NCBI RefSeq assembly: GCF_030272615.1 | Contig: NC_081406.1 | Location: 485,057,900-485,121,899, forward strand | DNA: 64,000 bases | From: Cryptomeria japonica | Taxonomy: Eukaryota; Streptophyta; Pinopsida; Cupressales; Cupressaceae | Direction: 5' to 3' | In this document: one piece after another, positions 10,363 to 20,862 of the stretch | Numbering within the stretch: the first letter of the stretch is position 1 | Layout: the number at the start of each line of letters is the position of its first letter | Made by a program: the position numbers and the translations under genes | The notes under the pieces: generated by a model | The model's database searches: none | What the model was told of the DNA's origin: nothing | Seen by the model: the letters and a program-made list of their open reading frames with translations, nothing else

Positions 10363-10647
10363 CCCTTCAGAAGAGACTTAGAGATGAAAGAATGCATGAA
10401 TCCGGTAAAGCTTATCAAATATTTTCTTTGATCCGGGTTGATGAGATGATGCTACGACTCAGGGGAAGTAGTCAGCTGTTTGGTTCAGTATTTTTGTCTT
10501 GGCATCCTTCCTTTGTCATTGATGTCAAAGGGGGAGAGGTGCTATTCATGTGAAAATCAGTCATATCTTTGAGGGATCTTGTTGGTATTCCTTGGCACTT
10601 GCATGTTTTTCACATTTAGTGTTGCCATCAATGCCAAAGGGGGAGAT
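10363..10647 (+). other. Tail of element A, noncoding, two purine tracts
   Basis: Continuation of A after the B insertion. Purine tracts AAAGGGGGAGA at 10527-10537 and immediately before the LTR at 10636-10646. The arms CATTGATGTCAA (10517-10528) and GTGTTGCCATCAATG (10619-10633) precede them, as in B and D. Confidence 0.8.
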
Positions 10648-11851
10648 TGTTGGCAATATGTTGGATTTGGTTAAGTGTTGTCATTGATCTCAACACTATA
10701 TCCCGATTGGAGGCTATCCCAGTTGGACCTATCCTGGTTAGTCTTGGTGATCATCTTGGTTTTGGCTATGATTCTGATCCGGTATGATAAAATCTTTGGA
10801 AATTTTGGATGCTTACTCTAGATGGTTATCTGTTTGCCATATTCTATCGGTTCATCTTTTGGTGTTTTGGTAACTATCATTTACGTTCTTGGTTGGTATT
10901 TCCTAGTACCGGTAAGAGATATTTGGTGTTTTGGTTAGACGATTTTGGTCTAGCTTATGGAATCAGTTTCTATCATGCCGAAGGTGCTTCTTGATCATAT
11001 TTTGAGTGTTTGGTGACTTTGCATTAGCTGGCGTGTTGTTATGGTGGTCCTATTTGGATCCTATTAGACTTTATGTGTTTCTTCACTAAGGGTTTCTATC
11101 GGTTGGTGAAGGGTGTTAGATTTTGGTCTTAGCGGAAGTTTTGGCAGATGGAATTTTTTGGTTACTTGCTTTAGGTCCATTCTATGTAATGTAAATCATA
11201 ATATTGGTCTGCTGATACCGTGTAATGTAATTTTTGTTATTATGGGTTTATGGGTTTAGGTTTTAGTCGACCTTGTCAATAAGGTTGATGATATGTATTT
11301 ATAGGTGACTTATTCATGTAATTTGAATATCGATACATGGATGGGATCGATGGTTGTGTTTTCATTATCAGGGGAAGGTTTACGTGCGAACAAGTGATAT
11401 ATCATTCGGTGAAGGTTTTTGTATTGTAGGGCAAACATATGTGCTTAACCAGAACTGTATCAAGCATTAGGAGATGCTACTTTCACAGTTCATTGTTTCT
11501 ATATTGTAGTCCAAAGTTTTTGTAAGTTAGTGAGACTTCTTTTTGTGATGAGTAGTGAGCTCTAGGTGGTTGGCCTGATTGCAAGTGCAATCCCCATCGT
11601 AATTTCATATACTGCTACAAAAGTATTATCTGATTGTGGGTAGGGTTTCCCATCGTGGTTTTTCCCTTTACTGGGTTTTCCACATCAAAATTTTGGTGTT
11701 GTGTGTACTATGCTTTCATGTTCTATTCTTCATTATGTTCATTTCTTTGTGCTCTGGTTTAATGGTTTTGATATGCATTAGTTCTGATTTCTAATGGTAA
11801 ACTGATTCACCCCCCCTCTTAGTTTACTCCTAGTATCATATCTGTCTAACA
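10648..11851 (+). repeat. Element A 3' LTR
   Basis: Begins TGTTGGCAAT after the purine tract and ends CTAACA, 1,204 bp. Shares 11311-11851 with 190-728 and is also similar to the element G LTR (53375-54551). A TATA-like TATTTATA lies at 11296-11303, with the GTGGG hairpin and C-tract downstream. Confidence 0.9.
11296..11303 (+). promoter_or_regulatory. TATA-like box in element A LTR
   Basis: TATTTATA, conserved at 54001-54008 in the element G LTR and placed mid-LTR as expected for the retrotransposon promoter. Confidence 0.4.
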
Positions 11852-13450
11852 TGTTTCCCTTTGGGAAGGTTTTCATGTCTTACTTTTTGATCCCACATCC
11901 ACCTTCTTGCTTCTTGTCTTCCTCTTCTAAGTTAACCACTCCTCATCCTCCCCAGAAGGGTCATCTTTATTGTTTGGGGTGGAACCAACTTTTTTGGGCT
12001 TAGGAGTTGCCTTCTCTTGTTGCTTAGGAACCTTTTGTTTTGGTTCCCCACACTTTTCAAGAGTAACATTACTCTTTCCTTCATTTGAGGCTAGAGTCTA
12101 AGAGAATACATTCTTTTGAGAGACCTTGTCATGGGTATCCTTAGGGACTTTTACAAATTACATTGTAGGGTATTCCATTGTATGTCTAGACATCCTATAC
12201 ACATTGATAGTATCCTCTTGGATACAGGATTCATCAGAAGAATTCTCTAAGAGGGGGTTCCTTTCCGTAGTTTTAGATTTCGATGAGTGGGGTATTTTCC
12301 CTTCCTCAACCTATAACTATGACTATGTCTTCTTTCTCTCATCATTAGCTTGCAAGGTCGGGTTAGCAACACTATCTTCCTTTAAAGAGGGATTTTTTGG
12401 TGACTTTAAAAAGTTCAACAATCCCTTAGTAAAGGGAAACTCATCTCCACACTGAGAAATATCTTCAGTAGATGGAGAGGAGTAGATACCCTTCAATTTA
12501 GGTTCTTTCCCCTTAGGGGCCTTACAGTTCGCACTAACATGACCAACATTAGCACATCTTTGGCAAAATCCAATATCATTTTCATAGACCAAATCTTGTG
12601 TCCATTTACCCCTCTTAGAATGTAAAGTAATAAAGGGGAAAATTTTAATTAATGGTGACATTGACATAGAATCTAGCAAAGACTAACCTAGTTCTAGTTT
12701 GTGTCACTGTGTTAGAAGCCACATAGACCACAAAAGTGTTGCCACTCTAGCTGAAGATTTTCTCATCCCATATTTCCAAGGATAGACCAGGAAAACAAAC
12801 CCACACCAAAGTCATACTATTAAAGATCTGTCACGGGGTCGAAACCCAATTTCCATTTGCATAAGGACAAGTGGTGTTTACCAAATGTCCAAGATCTAGC
12901 AAGCACCTTAATCAGATCCTCCTTCACTGTAAATTTAAACAAGAATAAGCCTCCCAACATTGCACTAGAAGAAAAGCTACCCTTAACATTCCGGCGAGCC
13001 ACAACCTATCTTTGGACTATGTCAATGGTTGGTCTGAAGGACAAAAATTTTCCTTACCAATGTATTACACATTAAGGACATTATCTATCCATAACAGAAT
13101 CTGGGAGTCTAATCTTCATGCCTTCCTTCATTTGAACATATTCAAGAGAAATATTTGGATCCCCAACCTAGCAGGTCCCATTAACCAGTGCACCTTTCAA
13201 GCCAACTTTTGGCATTTCTCCTTTTTCAATGCATTTTTCCTTTCTACATGATGAATTGTCCAGAGGCCCAAACATTTCCACATGGGAATCTGTAGGAACA
13301 TCTTTCTGATTCTCTTCCAATAGGATGACTATGGGAACTCCCTTCTCTAAATCTGTAACAGTGATCACAAGAGGCACGACAACCGCATGAGGCAAAGGGT
13401 CAATAGGTGGAGGGGTAGAGCCCCCTCCATTGTCAAGGACTATGTGTAGG
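11852..13450 (-). pseudogene. LINE ORF1 fragment (DUF4283-like and zinc knuckle), copy 1
   Basis: Read from 13450 leftward. An N-terminal segment with ITVTDLEKGVPIVILLEEN (13395-13168) comes first. A DUF4283-like RNA-binding region follows (13002-12820: GGLFLFKFTVKEDLIKVL, then SWTFGKHHLSLCKWK). Next is one CCHC knuckle, CQRCANVGHVSANC (12565-12524), and a Lys-rich tail. This order is typical of ORF1 of plant L1-type LINEs. Stops and frame changes make it inactive. The left side is cut by element A at 11851/11852, so the remaining LINE should continue beyond the left edge of the window. Copy 2 lies at 29264-31352. Confidence 0.75.
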
Positions 13451-13780
13451 GTAGTTGTTCAAAATTTAAAAAACCTTGGGCAGGAAGTTGTACAAATGTT
13501 ATTCTTTGGGATTAGCTATTACTTGCTATATGTGTAATATATTATAACAAATTTAAACGCTTATTAAGGCAAACCTCTAGGAATACCTTGTTGTGTTTAA
13601 TTTAAGCCCAAAGTGTAGGAGGGATCATTCACTCTTTCTTATAGGAATTCAACCACTCTAGATATGTTATGAACCTTTGTTTTACCTTCTTTATGATATC
13701 CCTATCCTTGAAGCTAAGATGAAGTTGTAGGATATTAAACCCATGGTTCAAACCTAACATTGTTAATATTTGCTATTTTT
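13450..13780. other. No gene seen
   Basis: AT-rich sequence between the LINE fragment and the gypsy LTR-like repeat, without a convincing coding frame or repeat. Confidence 0.5.
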
Positions 13781-14075
13781 CTAATGATAATCAATATTTT
13801 GATGTGTTTTGAATTTACTTGATTTCTATAGCAAACACAAAAAGGGAATGCTAAAACTTATTTAATATTTTTTTTGAATCTCACTTAGGAAGTTACATAT
13901 GATGAAGAGTAATTATGGTAGTTTTAGTCTCCAAAGATTGGTCCAAGTGTAGGGATCACACAATTACCTTATTTAACTTTTTTAAAACCTTGTAATTTCT
14001 AATGAAGTGTGCATTTAAGAATCTCTTCAAGATAAAAAAAATTTCATTCATTTGATTCCACAGTCTTGAGGAAAT
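13780..14075 (+). repeat. Gypsy LTR-like repeat, copy 1
   Basis: Shares with 37825-38100 and 45030-45205 the ordered blocks TTTTTCTAATGA (first two copies), GGTAGTTTT, CAAGTGTAGGGATCACA-like and CATTCATTTGATTCC-like. A gag relic follows here and at copy 3, and a protease relic precedes copy 2, which is the arrangement expected of LTRs. Confidence 0.6.
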
Positions 14076-14259
14076 CAATCAATACGATCTAGGTTAGGTG
14101 GAAAATTATATGCAAGTTAAGTGTATTCATGTCCTATATTTAGGTAGTGGGTTTGTGAGAGTTTGGTTGTTAGTATCATTATGTTTCAAAGGATATGGAG
14201 GGCTGCATTGGATAAAGAGGAATATATTTGAAACAAGTTAATGATCATGGAAATGGATT

Positions 14260-14490
14260 GTGGGGGAAATCTTGTAAATGATGAAACATATAGTTAGGAG
14301 AAGAAGAAAGGATGGAAAAGGAAGATTAGAACAATATACTTTGAGTGAGGGAGAAGATAATTTATTGAGAGCTATTGAAAATATAGGTTGGGACACAAAA
14401 ATGCATATCCTTAACTTTTCTAATACTTTGAGTTTGATAGAGTTGATGATAGGTTTGTTGGTTGAAAATTTTGTAAACTTGTGATGTTTA
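14260..14490 (+). pseudogene. Ty3/gypsy gag relic
   Basis: The short frame reads RRRRKDGKGRLEQY, then DNLLRAIENIGWDTKMHILNF and SLIELMIGLLVENF. It resembles the start of plant gypsy gag proteins (R-A-x-x-x-x-G-x-x-x-K-I, then a W/L-rich capsid helix) and matches the relic split by element F at 45499/52637. It stops after about 70 codons and the rest of the element is missing. Confidence 0.55.
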
Positions 14491-15180
14491 CAAAATTGTG
14501 GTTTCAGCCACATTACGTGAGATTAAATCTCTCCTAATTATAAGGGAAGGCTCCCCCTTTGCTTATTAAGTTAACTTTCTTGAAACAAAATTCTAACTAC
14601 TAAGCCTATTCTAATCTTGAGTGTTACACCATCTCATCCTCTTTCTTTAGGATAGATATTTATCCTCTTCTCTCTTTTCAAAAAGGATATTACAATTTAG
14701 AGAAATAATGATTTAAACAACTTTGAAATTCCTAAGAAACAACCTAGGAGCATATATATGAGATTTACAAGTAAAGAAGAAAAGTTTCTATGAAAGCACA
14801 AAGTCTTCCATTGCTTACTGGGATGAGAAAATAATGTTGAATCTCAAATTATTCAACTCACTATTATCTTATCAACGTTTTCCAGTAACTTTTGTAGCCC
14901 AAAACAATCTTTTTCTAAAATACCAAAATAAAGGTCAAAGTCTTTATAATGTTATTTTCATACAAAGTTACAAATTAAAAATTAAGTTCATATACTTACT
15001 ACAAGATAACAAGATAAAGCACAAAGTCTTTAGGATGTTACCATTCAACAAGTTCTACTCTACCAGTTTTGAAATGTAGTACAAAGTCTACACAACCAAA
15101 TTTATTCTACTCATTCACAATATTTCTATAAATTGATTTTACTCAATCAATTCAATTACCATAACAAGAATGACCTCAGA
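14490..15180. other. No gene seen
   Basis: AT-rich unassigned sequence up to the target site of element C. No supported ORF, RNA or repeat. Confidence 0.5.
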
Positions 15181-15185
15181 ACACT
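15181..15185. repeat. Target-site duplicate ACACT, left of element C
   Basis: Identical to 23335-23339 on the other side of C. Confidence 0.95.
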
Positions 15186-17113
15186 TGTTGGCATTGTGTT
15201 TTCATTGATGTCAACTGATAATGGTGTCATTGATGTCAACTAGTATAGTAGGTTACCAGTATAGCTTGTCATCGGTAAGGAAGAGGATGTCATCCAACAT
15301 TATGGTCATTGGAGTCACTAGTACACAAGTTAGTGTTGGCTTATGTTGAAGACATAAGGACTAGAGACTGGTATGGAATGATAACCGATAAGTGATGTGT
15401 TGGCAGTGTATGGTTGCCAACTGGTAAGCAAGTGACCAGTAAGATGGCAAGGTGAGCTAATGAAGGAAGATAGACACCTGGTAAGTAGTTGGGTGTCTTA
15501 CCGCAGGACTCACATCGGATAGAGATGCTATCACAGGATGAAGAGAAGAATGACAGAAAGTGTGTTGCCTTAGATAACAAGGAAGTCATATTGGTGCAAT
15601 ACCAAAAGAAGACTGGGCACAATATGATGACAAAGGGTCTACTTCCACCAGTAAGTGATAATACTTTTCTTATCTCATAACATGCATCGAATGCATCATA
15701 ACCTTCTGGGATAAGACAGAAAAGTAGAAGGTAGGTGATTGAAGGCTCACACTAGATGAACAAGTGAAAAACAAAGGTGCCTTGGGTGCATGAAACCAGA
15801 GATATGCATCGGTTCAACAAGTGAAAGTATGATGAGTTAGCAGTACAAAAAAGGAAGGATAAGTTTTTCACCTTGACAAACCAGTTGAGAGGAGAATCGG
15901 TCTAATGAAAATGAAGGAAAGGTACAGCTACAAACAAGGATGTTATCGAAATACAGATGGAGTTTGGTGTCACCGGTGTGCATGGTATGATACCAGTATA
16001 CAAGTAAGAGATATTACTAGTATAGATGTCCACTGGTAAAGATGACAAAGTGACAAGTGAATGGCTCCTATCTGATGAAGATGAGAATGTTGTGGGTTGA
16101 CAAGGTTAGGTGATTGGGTTAATGTGTTCCATCGGCAGAACATGAAATTGCATGGTTCATAGGTTGACCAGTTAATGTATAATTGACAGGCAAGTTGAAC
16201 CGATAGATGAACATCGGTATCATGATGGTTGGTGATAGCCTAAACTGACATAGTGACCTGAGCAGAGGTGGATGTCAATGATGATGACACGTAAGACACA
16301 GGTCGCATGCATTCTATGGTCGGTGAAATGTGAGTCGGTGAGGTAGCTCCTAACTAAGTTTGCATTTATGGTCGACCCTGAAAAATCACGGGTGAGTTGC
16401 AGAGGTTTGCAACTCGATGCAGACTGAAGATCTAAGTGATGCACTAATAGATGTAGGTGTTGATCGGATTTGGTCAAGGGGACCATGAACTCATTCATCG
16501 TGATTGACAAGTGCAAACTGACAAGCAAGTTGTGTTTTCTAAATATATCAAACGTGCTTTGGACGCAATGGGATTAGAGGAGTTGAGTGATCCGTTGCAG
16601 GTAGTCAATCTCTGGAATGAGATCTGATTGGATTCGATACAGATTGGATCGATACAAGGAACACTAGTGCGCCAAAATTTGATGTTACGTTTTGGTGGGA
16701 ATGCTCAAATATAAATATGCAGATCCAAGACCAGATTGAGTGCTACTACATGATAGAGTGATGTCGATGAGGGGAGTGAAATAAAAAATTTAGTCGATCA
16801 AAGATCCCATTGACAATCATAGAGGTGACTGAGTGCTTGAGAGAGAACCGATAAGAAGAGTTCAACCGACAAGGTTAAGGCAACCGATATACTATCACTG
16901 AGCTTGACAGTGGGGTGAACTAGTAGTGTTCCAACTGGTAAGAAGGTAACAAAGAGGGAAGTTGTGCAGTGTGAGTGTCAGTGGAGATCCAACAAGGCAA
17001 GATTAGAGAAGGGCTTGAGCAGTAAGCTAAGAACTGGTAGTGATCTGAGAGAATGGTAAACTGGTAGAGAAAAGGTGGAGTCTGAACTGGTAAGGCAATA
17101 ATAGCAAGCAAAG

Positions 17114-17118
<5 letters not shown>

Positions 17119-17145
<27 letters not shown>
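17119..17145. repeat. (GA)n microsatellite
   Basis: A pure GA run in the 5' LTR. The matching place in the 3' LTR (about 22800-22830) is an interrupted GA-rich tract. Confidence 0.9.
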
Positions 17146-17328
17146 CAGACATCAGAGAAATAGTAGAGAGAGAGTCAGAGAAGGTGAGCAGAGAACTGAC
17201 AGAAAACCAAACTGAGGTAAACCAGTGAAGAGATATGTGTAAGAGTTACAAACCTCATTTGTAACAAGGCTATTACCTTTTTATTGATATATTTCATTGT
17301 GATCACTGAGTTGGAGCTTGATGAAGGG

Positions 17329-17408
17329 GTTGGTTCTCCTTAGGTTGGTGCTCCCTAGGTTGGTGCCCTAAATCACAAGTTGGTGCTCCTTGGGTTGGTA
17401 CCCTAAAC
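17329..17408. repeat. Short tandem repeat in element C LTR
   Basis: Four tandem units built on GGTTGGTGCYCCTTG / GGTTGGTGCCCTAAA. The 3' LTR has about three at 23011-23063, and element E has variable numbers. Confidence 0.75.
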
Positions 17409-17683
17409 TTTGTAACAGTGTTTATTATGAGGCTGGATTGGAGCAGTAGACTCCAGCAACATTTCTCACTGAGTTTTTTCCCATTTTGGGTTTTCCTCAT
17501 ATATCTGGTGTTATGTGATGAGTATTTGTGTGTGCATGCATCTTGATGTTCTCCCCTATCTCACTGGTATGTTTACTTTGTATTACATCTACTAACTGGA
17601 ACACACACATAGGATTAAAAGGTTAAAGTTTGTAAACCACCAATTCACCCCCCCCCTCTTAGTGGCATCTTTTGTTCTACAAT

Positions 17684-17695
17684 TGGTATCAGAGT
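17684..17695 (+). promoter_or_regulatory. Element C primer-binding site
   Basis: TGGTATCAGAGT, one base from the copia initiator-Met tRNA site, two bases after the LTR. Confidence 0.85.
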
Positions 17696-17754
17696 CTAGG
17701 TTCCCGGTTAGATAATATGTCTCTAGCTTGGGTGGATTCTGGTGTCTTAACACA

Positions 17755-19920
17755 ATGGTCTATTTTGTGTCAACCCCTACTCCCGTGTTTGATGGTTCAA
17801 ACTATGTTATATGGAGTTGTAGGATGGAAGTCTACCTATCCTCTCTAGAGTATGATGTATGGATGTTAGTTGTTAATGGTCTCTCTAGATCGGTCAGTCC
17901 TCCCACCAGTCCTAAAGTAGAAAGAAGAAATGAATGTAATGCTGAAGCAATGAAGGCCATATTCAGTGGACTCTCTGATGATGTTTCTTCATAGGTGGAT
18001 AAGTGAAAATCGACAAAAAGCCTATGGGATAGATTGAAGAAGCTCTATGGAAATGAGCCTACCTCTACAAAACCGGTTTGTGAGAACAAGAAGAGAACTG
18101 TGTCGCATGAGTCTGCAGATGAAGATAGATCAGTTAGCAGCAACAACAATGATGAAGAAGAAAACCACCTCTTCATGGCTCAAGAGACAAAAAGTGAGAT
18201 GCACACATCTAAAAGAATTACACAGATCAATCCTACCGGCAAGATGTGTTTGGCAGTGATGGTGAAGATGAAGAAGATGATGAAGCAGAGGCAGACCATG
18301 AAGGAGAACTAGTGAGTGCTCTTGATGAACTCAGAAGAGTAAGAAAAGAATATAAGATGTTCAAGAATGCTATTGTTGTGGAACAAAATCGGCTGATCAA
18401 ATGTCTCGAAAAATATGAGGAATGTATCTTAGAGTTGAAAACTCAACTAGAAGACACCAAGAAGTGCAGGTGCAAAGATCTAGAGACTGGGCTAGAGGCC
18501 AAGGACAAAGAATGTCAAAAGCTAATAGGAGAAGTGGAGAATCTCAAGAAAGACCTTTAGAAATGTCAAGATGAGCTCAAGGTGAGGATCCAGTATGATG
18601 GCAGCACTAAGGCCTTGGACAAAATGTTGAGTAACCAAAAATATTCCAAGGATATCGAAGGATTAGTTCTTGTTGTCGGTGAATGCTCCACCAACAAGAA
18701 TATCTCCCACAAATACATTCAATTTGTTTCATCAAATGGAAACAACAAGAGATAGACCTTCACTGTCAGAAATGTTCCAAGAAGGAAGATAGACCTGACT
18801 ACAACCAGTGAAGACATGAGGATGAAGACTGGTACTGCAAGAAGGAATAATGTAGATCCTAAAGGGAAAGGAAAGTGGATGGAAGATGGCTTCATCAGAA
18901 ACAAGGACATGAGAAGACAGCCTAGAAGACCTTCTACCGGTGGAAGACAAAGAGATGATGTTGTCCACAAGTTAAGACAAGTGTGAAAGAAGAAGGGATT
19001 GGAAGATCTATAGAGAGTGGACAGTTCAAGAAAAATCCTTGGAGAAGTAGAAATGGAGGAAATGAGCCTGTAAGATCACCTCATGCTTGGCAAAATAAAT
19101 TTGTAAGTTGTATGCCTTCCTTCTTCAGTTATTTTTTTTCATGCAAGGATTATTGTCATAGGGCGGATGAATGCAAAATGACGTCTAGGAATAGCCAAAA
19201 TGTTTTTCCTAGGAATGACAATTTAGTTTGTCAAAGATGTAATGGCTTTGGCCATAGAAGTCTTGAATGTAGAAAGAAGAACTTGCAGCTATATGGCAGT
19301 TGGTATAACAGTCATGCTCAATATGAAAATGGTTATAGAGCATATGAGAATCAAAGACCGATATGGAACAAAAGGAGAAGTGTTCCTGCAAGACCAAGAA
19401 ATCCATGGGTTCTAATAGCTGGTTATAACAATAGGATCATGAGAAGAAGATCAAACCGGTTTGATAGAAGATCCTCCAATCATTTGGCTAGTATGAACAT
19501 AGTATGTTTCTACAGCAATTCTTCTAGTCATACTACAGAATCTAGTAGAACAAGGACCAATTAGTAGAAGAAGGTAAGACCTACTCCAAAGACAACAAAT
19601 GAGAAGAGAAGTGTGATCAAGAAGGTATGAAGAAAGAAGGAAGAGAGTAGAACCATAGACCAGAACTATGCATCCAATGCACAAGTGATATCTCTTAAGG
19701 CTTAAAGGAGATACAAGACTTAGGGGGAGTTACATATTGATCACATCATTCACCCCCTTAATGGAAAAGGGAAAATGGAAGAAGAAGTTGCTACTGGTAT
19801 AAAGGAAGAAGATGAGATGATAGTATTTGTAGTTGTTGCCTTGGCTACACATCTACCTATGAGAGATGGATTACTTCTGCATGTTTCAATGGATGGTTAA
19901 ATTGTCATTGGGATCATAAG
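17755..19920 (+). pseudogene. Element C gag: UBN2, coiled coil, zinc knuckles
   Basis: The start at 17755 (MVYFVSTPTPVFDGSNY) is supported by the same context in element E. Domains in order: DUF4219/UBN2-like capsid region (CRMEVYLSSLEYDVW; SLWDRLKKLYGNEP, to about 18070), an acidic Ser-rich stretch, a coiled coil (18300-18560), a basic segment, and two CCHC knuckles, of which the first is damaged (about 19140-19180) and the second intact (CQRCNGFGHRSLEC, 19229-19270). An Arg-rich tail follows. Past the stop at 19562 a peptide, VVVALATHLPMRD (about 19830), is also conserved in E, so the ancestral ORF was longer. Stops at about 17992, 18004, 18310 and 18558 and frame changes show it is dead. 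Confidence 0.8.
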
Positions 19921-19929
19921 CACTTGACA

Positions 19930-20862
19930 CAAGAAGACAGAGGTTAGAGGAAGGTGCTCTGATGGAGAGAGTTGTTGGTCTAGTATAGTAAACCGATATG
20001 TGCAGTATGTTAACCAGTATGGATATTGACTGATATTGCAATAAATCTGGTGGTGTGGATTGAGATAATTATGTCTCAGATGATATTGGAGAAGACCTAA
20101 TTGACATTATGTTGGTTCGGTAGTTGACCTTATATGCATGCATTATTATGGGCTAATAGGTTTGATATTTGGCATGATAGTGATGTGGTATGGCATTGTG
20201 TTCATATAAGATCATGTCATAAGCTATGATGGATGTCATGGAGCTGGAAGATCATCACTTGAACACTTATTCACTCAGTTCAACTGGTATAAGGTGCAGA
20301 TTGGAGCTCTGAATTAGAACCTGACACACAAAGAAGACCTAAGTTATATGACTCAGGGGGACTTCACAACCATATCTTCTGATTTTTATTAGATATACTA
20401 AACACGAGGGAGAGAAAGTGTCTATGGTTGTACCGGTATGATTGATACTTTCAGATGTGCTCATCGGTCCTTGTTTGTGAGGTATTTCAATGTCTATTCA
20501 ATTTATACTTAATTGAAATCCCAATCAGACCACCGGGAGTGTTGCCTACAACAAGGAAGAGTTACCTGCACAGGGGGAGATCATACATTTGGTATCGAAG
20601 GATATACTTGTGATATCAAATTGGTATCAGTGTCAACTTCAACACTTGGTATCAGCAAATCTGGGTCAGAATAACTTTCTGCATATCAAAAGGGAGATGA
20701 TGTAGTCTGACCGATAGGATGCAAAGTGAAATGGCCAAAAGGGGAAGAAGCAACCGGTAGAAAGCTCTGTCAGTGCCCTTTTCCATTGTTGTGAAAGGGG
20801 GAGAGAGAATCTGTAGTATACTGGATACTACATGTGTTGACATTAATGACAAAGGGGGAGAT
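19930..20862. other. Element C 3' interior, noncoding
   Basis: About 0.9 kb where pol would lie; no RT, integrase or protease motif in any frame. Ends with purine tracts at 20794-20804 and 20851-20861. Confidence 0.7.

Larger units (their letters stand above)
190..11851 (+). mobile_element. Copia element A, interrupted by element B
   Basis: Order seen: partial 5' LTR, decayed gag, protease and integrase, a deletion over the reverse transcriptase, RNase H, the nested element B (3874-10357), the element's tail with two purine tracts (10363-10647) and a 3' LTR (10648-11851). The same gag/pol family recurs as elements D and G. A lies inside a LINE fragment that continues at 11852. Its presumed 3' target duplicate is TGTTT (11852-11856); the 5' copy is outside the window. 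Confidence 0.85.
15186..17681 (+). repeat. Element C 5' LTR
   Basis: Begins TGTTGGCATTG, ends TTCTACA, 2,496 bp, and aligns along its length with 20863-23334. Dense in ACCGGT-like hexamers and their one-step transitions. Contains a (GA)n run (17119-17145) and a short tandem repeat of GGTTGGTGCTCC-like units (17329-17408) before the C-tract at 17647. Confidence 0.92.

Noticed and set aside
10809-10994. Aromatic-rich frame within element A 3' LTR
   Set aside because: Not preserved in the G LTR; chance frame in T/G-rich LTR sequence.
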